Assembly: GCF_000715495.1 (NCBI RefSeq)
Contig: NZ_JNLX01000138.1
Coordinates: forward strand, 1 to 47,869
Source: Hymenobacter sp. IS2118
Lineage (GTDB): Bacteria; Bacteroidota; Bacteroidia; Cytophagales; Hymenobacteraceae
Direction: 5' to 3'
DNA: 47,869 nt
How positions within the stretch are numbered: position 1 is the first letter of the stretch; each line of letters starts with the position of its first letter. Made by a program: the position numbers and the translations under genes. Shown piece after piece: positions 1 through 8,001 of this stretch. Under the pieces are notes generated by a model. That model did not search any database and had not been told where the DNA came from. It worked only from the letters and a program-made list of their open reading frames with translations.

Positions 1-1110
1 CTGATGTTACGCAGTATTTTTCCGTTCTAACTACCGTTTTCGATGGCCTGCACCCTGGATTTGTACACGGATTATCTCATCAGCTCGACGGGCCAAACTT
101 CGGCTACGGGCCTCTCACGCCTGTTCGATGGGCAGCTTAGTCACGACCAGGTGACGCGCTGGCTCAGCAGCGTACACTTGGATTCACGCCAGGTCTGGGG
201 CCATGCCAAACCGCTGATTCGGCAAACCGAGCGGACGTTGGAAGCAGCCGATTTTGCTGTTCTTATCGTCGATGATTCTATTTTGGAGAAGGCCCACACC
301 GATGCCAATGCCCTGCTCTGTACCCATTACGACCATAGCCTGGGGCGGTACGTGAAGGGGCTCAATTTCGTGAGCCTGCTCTATGTGGCCGGTTCGCTCG
401 CCGTGCCGATTGCCGTGGAGCTGGTGGAGAAAACGCAGGCCGTAACCGACCCTAAAACCCAGAAAGTGAGTCAGAAAAGCCCGCTGACGAAAAACGAGAT
501 GCTCCGCGCCATGTTGCGCGTGGCCCAAGAGCAAGTGGCCTACGGCTACCTGCTGGCCGACAGCTGGTATGCCTCGGCTGAGAACATGAACCAGGTGCGC
601 GCGTTGGGCCACGACTTTATTTTTGCCCTGCCCACCTCGCGCACCGTGGCCCTGAGCGAAGTGGGGCGCGGCAATGGGGAATTCCAGGCCCTTGATACGC
701 TGGCTTTCCCGGATGGGCAGCCCTTGCGCGTCTGGCTACGGAGCGTCGTGGAGGCGGTGCTCGTGGTCCGGCAAGTCTTTACAAATAAGGACGGTTCGCA
801 GGGCGTGTTATATCTGGTGAGCAGCGATACGAATTTGACCGGGGAACAAGTGACGGTAATCTACCAGAAAAGGTGGAAAATCGAGGAGTACCACAAATCG
901 CTCAAGCAAAACACGTCGATGGGCAAGTCGCCTACGAAAACCATCGATACGCAGGCCAATCATTTCTTTTCTTCCATCCTGGCCTACATCAAGTTAGAGA
1001 AGATAACCCGACAATTAGGCATTGGTCATTTTCGCCTCAAAGCCCAACTTTATTTGCGCGGACTCAAAGCCATGCACTACGCGTTAACCAAAATGGCTGC
1101 GTAACATCAG
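1..1110 (+). mobile_element. Complete IS4-type insertion sequence
   Basis: The first 14 bases (CTGATGTTACGCAG) are the exact reverse complement of bases 1097-1110, so both terminal inverted repeats are present and they enclose one intact transposase gene. The transposase stop codon lies inside the right repeat. The left end coincides with the window edge, so the outer boundary could be slightly further left and the target duplication cannot be checked. The family is inferred from the DDE and YREK motifs of the transposase; the exact IS group (IS4 or IS701-like) is not settled. Confidence 0.88.
43..1104 (+). CDS. IS4-superfamily DDE transposase
   Basis: This 353-residue protein is a cut-and-paste transposase. 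The first catalytic Asp is in VDDSILEK near residue 80, the second in LADSWYAS near residue 173, and the Glu lies in YQKRWKIEEYHKSLK near residue 280. That last segment fits the Y-x2-R-x3-E-x6-K signature of the IS4 family exactly. The frame is open with no internal stop, so the element could be active. It starts at an ATG 42 bp from the left end, and the TAA stop falls in the right terminal repeat, an economical layout. No accessory gene is present. Confidence 0.9.
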   Translation: MACTLDLYTDYLISSTGQTSATGLSRLFDGQLSHDQVTRWLSSVHLDSRQVWGHAKPLIRQTERTLEAADFAVLIVDDSILEKAHTDANALLCTHYDHSLGRYVKGLNFVSLLYVAGSLAVPIAVELVEKTQAVTDPKTQKVSQKSPLTKNEMLRAMLRVAQEQVAYGYLLADSWYASAENMNQVRALGHDFIFALPTSRTVALSEVGRGNGEFQALDTLAFPDGQPLRVWLRSVVEAVLVVRQVFTNKDGSQGVLYLVSSDTNLTGEQVTVIYQKRWKIEEYHKSLKQNTSMGKSPTKTIDTQANHFFSSILAYIKLEKITRQLGIGHFRLKAQLYLRGLKAMHYALTKMAA

Positions 1111-1206
1111 TTAGTAATTAAGAATTAGTAATGAGCAATTGATGACTTTATAAATAGCTTCAATGCTTTAAAAATTGTTAATTATTCATTCCTAATTACT
1201 AATTAA
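1111..1206. repeat. AT-rich inverted repeat between the IS and yihY
   Basis: This strip is far richer in A and T than the surrounding genes. Its two ends are imperfect inverted copies of each other: TTAGTAATTA/GAATTAGTAATGA on the left faces TCATTCCTAATTACTAATTA on the right. It probably holds the promoter of the downstream membrane protein gene, but I see no clear -7 element. A related hairpin lies between the two tRNA genes. Confidence 0.5.
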
Positions 1207-1209
1207 CTA

Positions 1210-2208
1210 ATGAAAGCCCCCGCCCTCCGTCGTGCCCGCTTCCCCGATGTGCGCAAACAGCGGGCATACCGCCGGCTGATTGTGGGGCTGAAGCGGCTGC
1301 GGCTGCCCGGCGGCCAAGCCTCGCTCTACGACGTGCTCGACCGGATTTTGCACGAGCTGCGCCTCGACAGTCTGGAGAAGCGGGCCGCTTACATGGCCTT
1401 CAACCTCACGGTGGCGCTTTTTCCGACCATTATTTTCCTGTTCACGCTCATTCCGTACATTCCCGTGCCGAATCTGAACGTGGATATCCTGCTGTTTCTG
1501 AGTGACTTTATGCCGCGGGAGCTGTACGCGGCTACGGCCTCTACTATTGAAGACATCGTGAACATTCCGCACGGCGGGCTGCTCTCCTTTGGTTTCGGTA
1601 CGGCCCTGGTGCTCAGCTCCAACGGCATCATGGCGCTGCTCGATGCCTTCGAGAAAAAATACCCCTGGTTCAAGCACCGCGGCTATTTCCGCAAGCGAAT
1701 GATTGCCACAGCTTTAACCTTCGTACTGGCCCTGATTCTGGTGCTGGCTATTGTGGGCATTTTCTTCGGCACCTACCTCATCGATTGGCTGGTCTTCTAT
1801 GAAATCGTACCCGAGCGTCTGACCGATTTGGTGCTCACACTCATTCGCTACGGCTCGTTGGTAGGCCTGTTTTTGAGCACCACCTGCGTGATTTACTACT
1901 TCGTGCCGCCCGTGCAGGACAAGTGGCCCCTGATTTCAGTAGGGGCCATTGTGGCCACGCTGCTCATCTTTCTTGTCTCGTTTCTCTTCACGCTCTACGT
2001 TCGGATTTTCAACTCCTACAACACGTTTTACGGGTCCATCGGCGCGCTGGTCGGCTTCATGGTATGGCTCGAATTTGTGTGTATGACCCTGATTATCGGC
2101 TTTGAAGTGAACGTGAGCATGGATGCCGTGACCGGCCGCCGCCGGAAGATGCTACTGGAGCAGCTGGCCGAAAAGGCCCGGCAGGAGGGAACCCCAACCG
2201 CCCGGTAG
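1210..2208 (+). CDS. YihY/BrkB family inner membrane protein
   Basis: The 332-residue product belongs to the YihY/virulence factor BrkB family, once misnamed ribonuclease BN. A basic cytoplasmic N-terminus of about 55 residues precedes the family hallmark EKRAAYMAFNLTVALFPTIIF, where a small-residue, Phe-rich first membrane helix begins. About six hydrophobic segments follow, including one around residues 160-185 and the pair near 215-260. The family's biochemical role is unproven; transporter or envelope functions have been proposed. It starts at the ATG that follows the AT-rich strip. The gene stands alone, followed by tRNA genes. The family call is secure, the function unknown. Confidence 0.88.
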   Translation: MKAPALRRARFPDVRKQRAYRRLIVGLKRLRLPGGQASLYDVLDRILHELRLDSLEKRAAYMAFNLTVALFPTIIFLFTLIPYIPVPNLNVDILLFLSDFMPRELYAATASTIEDIVNIPHGGLLSFGFGTALVLSSNGIMALLDAFEKKYPWFKHRGYFRKRMIATALTFVLALILVLAIVGIFFGTYLIDWLVFYEIVPERLTDLVLTLIRYGSLVGLFLSTTCVIYYFVPPVQDKWPLISVGAIVATLLIFLVSFLFTLYVRIFNSYNTFYGSIGALVGFMVWLEFVCMTLIIGFEVNVSMDAVTGRRRKMLLEQLAEKARQEGTPTAR

Positions 2209-2344
2209 TATCGTACAAGCCCCTTATTGCAGGGCTTTCGTTCTGAGTGCTTTAGAAGAAATTTTACAAATATTCTTCATTATTCCTTCCGCATTCCCTA
2301 TTCCTTCCTAATTTTGCACTCCCCAATCACTCGGGGAACCTGTT

Positions 2345-2431
2345 AGAGAGGTGGCAGAGTGGTCGAATGCGACGGTTTCGAAAACCGTTATACCGGCAAC
2401 GGTATCGGGGGTTCGAATCCCCCCTTCTCTA
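2345..2431 (+). tRNA. tRNA-Ser (anticodon CGA)
   Basis: The acceptor stem AGAGAGG pairs with CTTCTCT (one G-U), the anticodon stem ACGGT/ACCGT carries loop TTCGAAA (anticodon CGA), a long variable arm follows as in type II tRNAs, and the T arm is GGGGG-TTCGAAT-CCCCC. The CCA end is not encoded. Position 1 is A and the discriminator is A; the neighbouring serine tRNA shares both. Confidence 0.95.
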
Positions 2432-2445
2432 CGCTTGTTTAGTTA

Positions 2446-2480
2446 AGAATTGAGAGTTGTAGCAATACAACTCTTAATTT
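2446..2480. repeat. Hairpin between the two tRNA-Ser genes
   Basis: AATTGAGAGTTGTA and TACAACTCTTAATT form an almost perfect inverted repeat with a four-base loop. It could separate or terminate the first tRNA transcript, or be a relic of the AT-rich repeat family seen at 1111-1206. Confidence 0.55.
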
Positions 2481-2484
2481 ATTT

Positions 2485-2569
2485 AGAGAGCTGGCAGAGT
2501 GGTCGATTGCGGCGGTCTTGAAAACCGCTGACTGTAACAGGTCCGGGGGTTCGAATCCCTCGCTCTCTA
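2485..2569 (+). tRNA. tRNA-Ser (anticodon TGA)
   Basis: The acceptor stem AGAGAGC pairs with GCTCTCT, the anticodon stem GCGGT/ACCGC carries loop CTTGAAA (anticodon TGA), a long variable arm is present, and the T loop is TTCGAAT. The CCA end is not encoded. It lies 53 bp after tRNA-Ser(CGA), so the two probably arose by tandem duplication and anticodon change. Confidence 0.96.
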
Positions 2570-2576
2570 CATAAAA

Positions 2577-2606
2577 CCCCGTTTCCAATATGGAAACGGG
2601 GTTTTT
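2577..2606 (+). terminator. Rho-independent terminator of the tRNA-Ser pair
   Basis: CCCCGTTTCC and GGAAACGGGG form a perfect 10-bp stem with a five-base loop, followed directly by TTTTT. It begins 7 bp after the second tRNA. Confidence 0.9.
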
Positions 2607-2670
2607 GATTTGCCGGGGGAGCCAGATGGGATTTCATTCCTGAGTAGTTTGGGTAGCTACTTTCAATATT

Positions 2671-2852
2671 CAGGGCTTGCGCACTCAAGCGCTGGCGCAT
2701 GTCTGCGACGCGTTGCTCCCTGGTTTTGCATCTCCGACGCGCGGGACCAACGAGACCAACGAGAATAGCCGGTGCGAACGGTGGCGTTTGGAAACGCCAA
2801 GCCAGGAAGTCACGCGTCAGAGACGCGCACCAGCGCCTTTACGTAAGTCCTG
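2671..2852. repeat. MITE-like multi-hairpin repeat, copy 1
   Basis: The ends CAGGGCTTGCGCA and (reverse complement) CAGGACTTACGTA form an imperfect terminal inverted repeat that continues inward as GCGCTGGCGC and similar bases. Inside are short palindromes such as GCGTTTGGAAACGC. Related copies are at 14515-14687, 22993-23170 and 45505-45670. It has no coding capacity. Copy 1 is the most diverged at its left end. Confidence 0.8.
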
Positions 2853-2952
2853 ACCCTGTACTATTGGGTTTTTGCTCGTTCAGGGCCCGAATAATAATCA
2901 AGCAGGGGGGGACAAGATTGGGCCAGGCATAGCCCCGCGCGCAGCCCACTCC

Positions 2953-3018
2953 TTGATAAAAGTCATGCGAAAGCCTGACATCGCGCATGCCACTTGTCGC
3001 CCGCTCCCCGGTTCTTTG
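2953..3018 (+). promoter_or_regulatory. Tandem CRP/FNR-like sites and -7 element of the first usp gene
   Basis: The distal site TTGATAAAAGTCAT (2953-2966) and the proximal site CTGACATCGCGCAT (2975-2988) start 22 bp apart. Only the left half of the proximal site is good. The -7-like element GTTCTTTG at 3011-3018 begins 22 bp after the proximal site, the same geometry as at six other promoters here. Transcription would start near 3023, which rules out the upstream in-frame ATG at 2987 as the start codon. Confidence 0.65.
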
Positions 3019-3052
3019 CTGCTACTGTTGTGCCTGCCTCAAACTCCGCCTT

Positions 3053-3877
3053 ATGACGCCTTCGCTGCTGATTCTCACCGATTTCTTCCGGGCTGCCAAC
3101 AAGGCGCTCGACTATGCCACCAACCTGGCCGGTCCTCTTGGGGCCCGGCTTGTGCTGCTGCACGTGCGCCGCGATTCCATCCTCGACCCGGAGGTGTTCA
3201 CCGGCAAGCTATCCAACCTGAGTAATGAAGCCACGGCGCTGGCCCTGAGCCAAGTAGCCGAGGACCTGGTCGTGCCGGTGGTGGTTGAAATCGGGCATGG
3301 CCGCGTGGCATTTGCCGTGGCCGATGCCGTGAGCCGGCATCACCCGCTGCTGGTGGTGCTGGGCCGGCCCGACTATTCCGCCACGCCCGACGAACTGGTG
3401 CGCACCACCGCCCTCGACATCTTGCGTACGGCGCCCTATCCCATGCTCGTTGTGCCGCATACGCTCACCAGCACGGGGCTGCCCCGGCGCGTGCTGCTGG
3501 CCGTCGACGGGGAGGATTTTACCATCGGTCCGCACGCCGGGGCCATGCGCCGGCTGTCGCGCACGCTGGGCGCGGAGCTGACGGTGCTGCACGTGACGCC
3601 GGATGCCGCCGCCGATGTTGCGGAGGACGAAATACTGGCGTCGGTGCGGCGCACAGGGCTGGGCATCGACTTGGAGACTGCGATGCGCTTCCGGCGTGTG
3701 GTGGCAGCCAGTCCGGCCGAAGGAATTCTGCACGCTGCCCAGGCCGACGAGGTGGACTTAGTGGTGTTGCTGGCGCGGCCCCGCAGCTTCTGGGGGCAGC
3801 TGTTTCACCACAGTGCGACGGCTGAAGTACTGCTGCACAGCCCGGTGCCTGTGTTGGTACTGCCTACCCTGGCCTGA
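3053..3877 (+). CDS. Tandem universal stress protein (UspA family)
   Basis: This 274-residue cytoplasmic protein contains two UspA domains. The first starts at the ATG (PSLLILTDFF, residues 3-140) and has the strand-helix pattern ending in LVLLHVRR. The second (residues 142-274) starts at LPRRVLLAVDGEDF and ends in SPVPVLVLPTLA. UspA proteins bind ATP or respond to arrest and energy stress; the ligand-loop motif G-x2-G-x9-G-S/T is not clearly intact in the second domain. An in-frame ATG 66 bp upstream is rejected because it would precede the predicted transcription start and encodes a poor, Cys-rich extension. The promoter places it with the cbb3 oxidase genes, so a low-oxygen stress role is likely (inference). 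Confidence 0.85.
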   Translation: MTPSLLILTDFFRAANKALDYATNLAGPLGARLVLLHVRRDSILDPEVFTGKLSNLSNEATALALSQVAEDLVVPVVVEIGHGRVAFAVADAVSRHHPLLVVLGRPDYSATPDELVRTTALDILRTAPYPMLVVPHTLTSTGLPRRVLLAVDGEDFTIGPHAGAMRRLSRTLGAELTVLHVTPDAAADVAEDEILASVRRTGLGIDLETAMRFRRVVAASPAEGILHAAQADEVDLVVLLARPRSFWGQLFHHSATAEVLLHSPVPVLVLPTLA

Positions 3878-4131
3878 AACCAACCACTGTAGCCATATCT
3901 GATACGTTCTAGTCCGCCGCCCGTCACCCCCCGGTTTTACATTAACTGAACACTCTTCGCGTAGTCAAGTCCGAACGCAAGCTCCGGGCAATATTTTTAA
4001 CAAAAAAATATGGATTATTGACTATTGAAAATGCCTGTGGCCGACGTAGCCACGTTCAGGCCGGCCGATGGGCAGCAGGAAACCAACGCGATGCTGCTGC
4101 TTGAGCCAGTCGTTTTAGCAGCGGCCTGAAC

Positions 4132-4581
4132 TTACCTTCTTTCGGCCCGCCGCTGCTTAAGGCCGTCGGCCGTGAAGACCAGTGTGCGGCTGAGGTTGCT
4201 TTCGCAGGTCGCGGTTTCGTAGGTGATGGCCGCCGTGCGGGCATTCACGAATTTGGCGGCCTGGCATATTTTCCGGCTGGGGTAATGCGCAGTTAGGGTG
4301 TGGCGCACGCTGGCCGGCAGGGCGCTCAGGGCCAGGGGCGTGCCCGTGGCTTCCACGTCGCCATTACTGGTAAACCGAACGAATTGCTGGCCGGGTCCCT
4401 GATTAAAACTGACCTGATATAGTCCCTGCGTCTTTTTCCACTGTATTTGGGTGGCGTGCGGATAATGCTGCTGCAGGGCCACGAAGGCCAGCGGCGGTAC
4501 CTGGTCGGGGCTGATGAGCTGGGCGTGGACGGCTCCGGCCGTTAGCAAGAAGGCCGCGCAGCATAAGAATAAGGTTTTCAT
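4132..4581 (-). CDS. PepSY-like secreted protein
   Basis: The 149-residue product begins with a clear signal peptide (MKTLFLCCAAFLLTAGAVHAQ), so it is exported to the periplasm. The mature part resembles the putative beta-lactamase-inhibitor-like PepSY (DUF2874) proteins common in Bacteroidota: a helix with VALQQHYPHATQIQWKK, strands YQVSFN and QFVRFTSNGDV, then a second partial repeat beginning ALPASVRHTLTAHYP. Two cysteines (CQAA and CES) could form a disulfide. The in-frame start 60 bp upstream is rejected because it would bury the signal peptide. It diverges from hemA and may share its tandem operator: a weak CACCTTTA element lies in the conserved register. Confidence 0.75.
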   Translation of the reverse strand: MKTLFLCCAAFLLTAGAVHAQLISPDQVPPLAFVALQQHYPHATQIQWKKTQGLYQVSFNQGPGQQFVRFTSNGDVEATGTPLALSALPASVRHTLTAHYPSRKICQAAKFVNARTAAITYETATCESNLSRTLVFTADGLKQRRAERR

Positions 4582-4609
4582 AGCAGGCACGGTCGATTTA
4601 GCACAATGG

Positions 4610-4705
4610 TAAAGGTGGTGCGGCCCGGCGCGGTTCCCCATGATGTTTATCAGGCGGACGGGTGAGATGCGTCATGCCTCGCACCTTGGGTAAAAAGGAC
4701 CTTTG
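4610..4705. promoter_or_regulatory. Tandem CRP/FNR-like sites between the PepSY-like gene and hemA
   Basis: Sites ATGATGTTTATCAG (4640-4653) and GTGAGATGCGTCAT (4662-4675) are 22 bp apart. For hemA the -7-like element GACCTTTG (4698-4705) begins 22 bp after the proximal site, giving a start of transcription near 4710. In the other direction CACCTTTA (4617 to 4610) sits in the same register for the PepSY-like gene but lacks the final G, so that half is weaker. Confidence 0.72.
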
Positions 4706-4766
4706 TCGGTGGCCGGCCGGCTCGGGAGTAACCGCCGGGCCACTTCTTTTTTCTTTGTTTCCTCGC

Positions 4767-6038
4767 ATGAACCAGCGCTTTAAAGTTGTCAGCCTCACCC
4801 ACCGGCACGCGCCGCTGGCCATCCGCGAGCTGCTGGCCCTGGACGCACCCGCCTGCCGCGCCCTGCTGCTCGTCATCAGCCGGGAGCTGGGGCTGGCCGA
4901 TGTGCTGGTACTGAGCACCTGCAACCGTACGGAAGTGTATTATAGCGACAGTCGGGACCAGAGCGCTGCCATTGTCGGGGAGCTGGCCCGGCTGAAAAAC
5001 CTGCCCGACAGCGCTTCGGTAAGTGGCTGGTTCACCAGCATCACCAGTGCCCCGGCCGCGGTGCGGCACCTGTTCGAGGTGGCCCTGGGCCTGGATGCGC
5101 AGGTAATTGGCGACCAGCAAATCGGCCATCAGGTGAAGCAGGCCTACCAATGGTCGGCGGAGGCTGATGCGGCCGGGCCGTTTCTGCACCGGCTGCTCCA
5201 CACGGTGTTTTTTACCCACAAGCGGGTGCGCCAGGAAACGGGTTTCTGCGACGGCGCGGCATCGGTTTCCTACGCCGCTGTGCAGCTGGTGGAGGACCTG
5301 ACGGCACACCTAGCCAGCCCGCGGGTGCTGCTGGTGGGCGCGGGCACCTTCGGGGCGGATGTGGCCCGGCATTTCGGGGCCAGCGACCGGTTTGCGCACG
5401 TCACCATCTGCAACCGGACGCGGGATACCGCCGAGGCGGTGGCCGCTGAGTGCGGGCTGCAGGTGCTGGACTTTGCCGATTTGGCCCAGGGCATTCACAC
5501 GGCCGATGTCGTTATCTGCTCCGTAGCAGCGGCTGCGCCCATCATCACCCTGCCGCTGCTCGAAAACCAGGCCGTGCTCAGCCATAAGTTTCTGGTGGAC
5601 CTGTCGATGCCCCGCAGCATTGCGGCCGAGGTGGAAACTGTGCCCGGCGTGCTGCTTTATTCCCTCGATGCCATTCAGAGCAATGCCTCGGCAGCCCTGG
5701 AGCGGCGGCTGGCGGCCGTGCCGCAGGTGCGGGCCATCGTTGCCGAAAGCATGGCCGGGTTGCAGGACTGGAGCGAGGAGATGGAGGTTTCGCCCACCAT
5801 TCAAAAGTTGAAAAATGCCCTGGAGCAGCTGCGGCAGGAAGAAATGAAGCGCTTCGCCAAGCGGATGAGTCCTGCCGAAGCCGGCTTGCTGGATGAAATC
5901 ACGAAGTCGCTGATGCAAAAGGTGCTCAAGCAGCCCGTGCTACAGCTCAAAGCCGCCTGCAAGCGCGGTGAGCCCGGCCAGCTGGTGGAGCTGCTCAGCG
6001 AGGTATTCGACCTGGAGCGCCAACCGGCCCTGACCTGA
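4767..6038 (+). CDS. hemA: Glutamyl-tRNA reductase
   Basis: HemA reduces glutamyl-tRNA(Glu) to glutamate-1-semialdehyde with NADPH, the first committed step of C5-pathway haem synthesis. The 423-residue protein has the catalytic domain with THRHAPLAIRE near residue 11 and the nucleophile Cys in LSTCNRTEVYY near residue 50. The linker segment GDQQIGHQVKQAY precedes a Rossmann domain (LLVGAGTFGADVARHF, about residues 187-202), and the C-terminal helical dimerisation domain completes it. Length is normal for the family. The ATG at 4767 aligns with family N-termini and follows the predicted transcription start. It stands alone between its own operator and terminator; sharing the cbb3 promoter design ties haem supply to oxidase synthesis. 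Confidence 0.95.
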   Translation: MNQRFKVVSLTHRHAPLAIRELLALDAPACRALLLVISRELGLADVLVLSTCNRTEVYYSDSRDQSAAIVGELARLKNLPDSASVSGWFTSITSAPAAVRHLFEVALGLDAQVIGDQQIGHQVKQAYQWSAEADAAGPFLHRLLHTVFFTHKRVRQETGFCDGAASVSYAAVQLVEDLTAHLASPRVLLVGAGTFGADVARHFGASDRFAHVTICNRTRDTAEAVAAECGLQVLDFADLAQGIHTADVVICSVAAAAPIITLPLLENQAVLSHKFLVDLSMPRSIAAEVETVPGVLLYSLDAIQSNASAALERRLAAVPQVRAIVAESMAGLQDWSEEMEVSPTIQKLKNALEQLRQEEMKRFAKRMSPAEAGLLDEITKSLMQKVLKQPVLQLKAACKRGEPGQLVELLSEVFDLERQPALT

Positions 6039-6087
6039 CCCAGCCAGTGGCAGTGGGCTGCGTGCCGCTCAACTGCTTAACCTTATC

Positions 6088-6123
6088 AAAAACACCCGGC
6101 CGATGCTTCAGCCGGGTGTTTTT
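6088..6123. terminator. Bidirectional terminator between hemA and the lipoprotein gene
   Basis: AAAAACACCCGGC and GCCGGGTGTTTTT form a perfect stem with a ten-base loop. A-runs and T-runs on the two sides suit termination of both converging genes. Confidence 0.9.
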
Positions 6124-6143
6124 GGGTAGCCAGCCCCGGTACC

Positions 6144-6851
6144 TCAGGCGGAGCAGGGCTCGCGGAGGTCGATGAAAATGAGGCGCCAACGCCCTCCAAC
6201 CCCGGCCGATTTGGCAAAGTGAAACCGGAAGCCCGTGCGGGTTTGCAGCACCGTGCGCATGGTGCGGCCCTGCGCGGCCTTGCCCTGGGCCGCCGTGCCG
6301 CCCTTCACGGTCGCGCCGGGCCAAAAGTCCAGGCTCCGAAACGTGATGGCGGGGCCGGATAAGCAGCCCGATTGGGCAAAGCCCGCGTTCTGCCGGGTTT
6401 GCAGGTCGCAGTCGGGTTCGGGCAGCTGCGGCACCGTGCGTAGCTGCGGGCAGGTCATGAGCTGTTTATCCAGCGAAAACAGGGGCAGGTTCTGGGTGGC
6501 GCGGCGGAAAACGGCCACTTCGGCCACCCGCGTCACCAGCGGCATGGCGCCGGGCTGTTCCAGAATCCAGAGGCCAAACTCCGGGTCGATGAGTTGGTTG
6601 AGCACCCCGGCATCGTGGCCGCGCAGGGCGCCTTCGAGCAGCAGCCAGGCCCCGGCCACCGACGTGTCGGCGGGCATCACCGCTTTTTCGGTGCGCGCGG
6701 CGGCGGAGTCGGGCTTGGGAACGGTGGCCGGCAAGGCCTGCACCGAGGCCTGAGCGGGCACCTCGTCGGGCATGCCGTTGGGGTTTTTGGCATCGCAGGC
6801 GGCGAGCAGCAAGGCCAGCGCGGCGCAGGGAAGGAGGGCAGAAATGCGCAT
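6144..6851 (-). CDS. Lipoprotein of unknown function
   Basis: This 235-residue protein starts with a lipoprotein signal peptide: MRIS, a hydrophobic stretch, then lipobox LLAAC with the lipidated Cys near residue 19. A short Pro/Ala-rich linker follows, then a compact domain (about residues 65-235) with GAWLLLEGALRGHDAGVLNQLIDP early on, five further cysteines and a closing RWRLIFIDLREPC. I do not recognise the domain. It lies 92 bp downstream of the second usp gene on the same strand and may be co-transcribed. The open frame continues upstream over the usp gene, but the signal peptide fixes the ATG at 6851. Confidence 0.75.
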   Translation of the reverse strand: MRISALLPCAALALLLAACDAKNPNGMPDEVPAQASVQALPATVPKPDSAAARTEKAVMPADTSVAGAWLLLEGALRGHDAGVLNQLIDPEFGLWILEQPGAMPLVTRVAEVAVFRRATQNLPLFSLDKQLMTCPQLRTVPQLPEPDCDLQTRQNAGFAQSGCLSGPAITFRSLDFWPGATVKGGTAAQGKAAQGRTMRTVLQTRTGFRFHFAKSAGVGGRWRLIFIDLREPCSA

Positions 6852-6943
6852 GGAATCGGGAGGTAAGGGGTTGGAATGGCCTGGGCAACCTTTGCGGCTG
6901 GCAGCTGGGCGTGAGGTCTTTAAGGCTATCGTGGCGCTGCTGC

Positions 6944-7864
6944 CTACACCCACGGAATGGTGTGGTAAACCGAACGGGCGCTGGGCGGTGCCAATGTTTC
7001 CGGGTGCTGGGCGCAACGCGCGCAGCAGGCTTCCTGCGCCTTGTGGTACCCGGCGGCGCGCAGCACCAGCACCGGAATCTGGGTGTGGTAGGCCTGCGTT
7101 TTGGCATAGCAGGTGGCAAAGTGTTGCGCCAGCTGCCCGGCACTGGTGGGCGCAATAACCAGCAAATCGGCGTGTTCCCGGTCGCAAAAATCGTCCAGGC
7201 CTTCCAGCCGGGCCTCGTCCTCCACCAGGTGTTCGGTAACCGGTGCGGGCCAGGCCAGCTGCGCGGCGGCGGCGTGCAGGGCTTGTTTCAGGGGCCGCCG
7301 CTGGGGCCGGTCGTGGGGCGCGTAAAATTGCACCAGCTCCAGCGGTACCGGAAAAGCATCCGCCAGGGCCGAAAGCCGGTGCATCAGGCTGTTGTCCAAT
7401 ACCCCAAAATCGGCGGAGAATACCACGCGCCGGGGCAGGGAGCGCCGGCCCGGCGGCACCACCAGCACCGGGCAGGTTAGCAATTCGGCCAGTGCTGCGG
7501 CATGGTCGGCGGGTGTTGCCTGCTGGCAGCAGTCAATGGGTTCCAGGCCCATTACCACCAAATCGGCCGCGCACCGGATGGCCTCGGCCTGCATGTGGTC
7601 GGGCAGTACGCCCGCCAGCACCCGGTAGCTGTAGTGAATTCGCCGGCCGTTCTGGCGGGTGAGCTGCTGGTAGCGCAGACGCTCGACTAAGCTGCGCAGT
7701 CGCTGCTCCTCGGTGGCCAACACGTTGGCTGCTCCGGCGGACGCGGCGGGAATGCAGTGCAGCAGCACCACTTCGGCCGGCCAGCGCACGGCCAGCTTGT
7801 TGGCGTAGGCCAGCGCGTGTTCGGCGGCCGGCGTATGGTCGATGGGAACAAGAATGGTTTTCAT
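6944..7864 (-). CDS. Tandem universal stress protein (UspA family), second copy
   Basis: This 306-residue protein has two UspA domains. Domain one (residues 1-140) opens with the classic MKTILVPIDHTPAAEHALAYA and ends with LLTCPVLVVPPG. Domain two (about residues 148-275) starts at RRVVFSADFGV and ends in IPVLVLRAAG. A tail of about 35 residues with three cysteines (ACCARC) is unusual for the family and could bind metal or form disulfides. It sits at the end of the cco gene block. Unlike the first usp gene, no tandem CRP/FNR-like pair is found upstream; the best local palindrome, TTGATTGTCAA, has the wrong spacing. Confidence 0.87.
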   Translation of the reverse strand: MKTILVPIDHTPAAEHALAYANKLAVRWPAEVVLLHCIPAASAGAANVLATEEQRLRSLVERLRYQQLTRQNGRRIHYSYRVLAGVLPDHMQAEAIRCAADLVVMGLEPIDCCQQATPADHAAALAELLTCPVLVVPPGRRSLPRRVVFSADFGVLDNSLMHRLSALADAFPVPLELVQFYAPHDRPQRRPLKQALHAAAAQLAWPAPVTEHLVEDEARLEGLDDFCDREHADLLVIAPTSAGQLAQHFATCYAKTQAYHTQIPVLVLRAAGYHKAQEACCARCAQHPETLAPPSARSVYHTIPWV

Positions 7865-8001
7865 AAGCAGAAACGGTGGTTGTTAGGCAAAAAAGTGGGG
7901 GCTTGAGCGGTAAGCTGCAAGCTTTTATTTTGATTGTCAATTGGTTGCTAGCGACTAAATGTGCGTTTGTCTTTGCGCAACTATTCGATGGAAGGAGGCG
8001 G

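Noticed and set aside
2671..2852. MITE copies as CRISPR or phage attachment sites
   Set aside because: There is no repeat-spacer periodicity, no cas gene and no integrase; the ends are inverted repeats.
2699..3225. Open frames over MITE copy 1 and the start of the first usp gene
   Set aside because: They run through repeat sequence and the operator, and their products are Arg/Gly-rich without similarity.
7888..7935. Possible CRP/FNR-like site (TTGATTGTCAA) upstream of the second usp gene
   Set aside because: The half-sites are three rather than four or six bases apart in the wrong register, there is no partner 22 bp away and no TTTG element at the expected distance.
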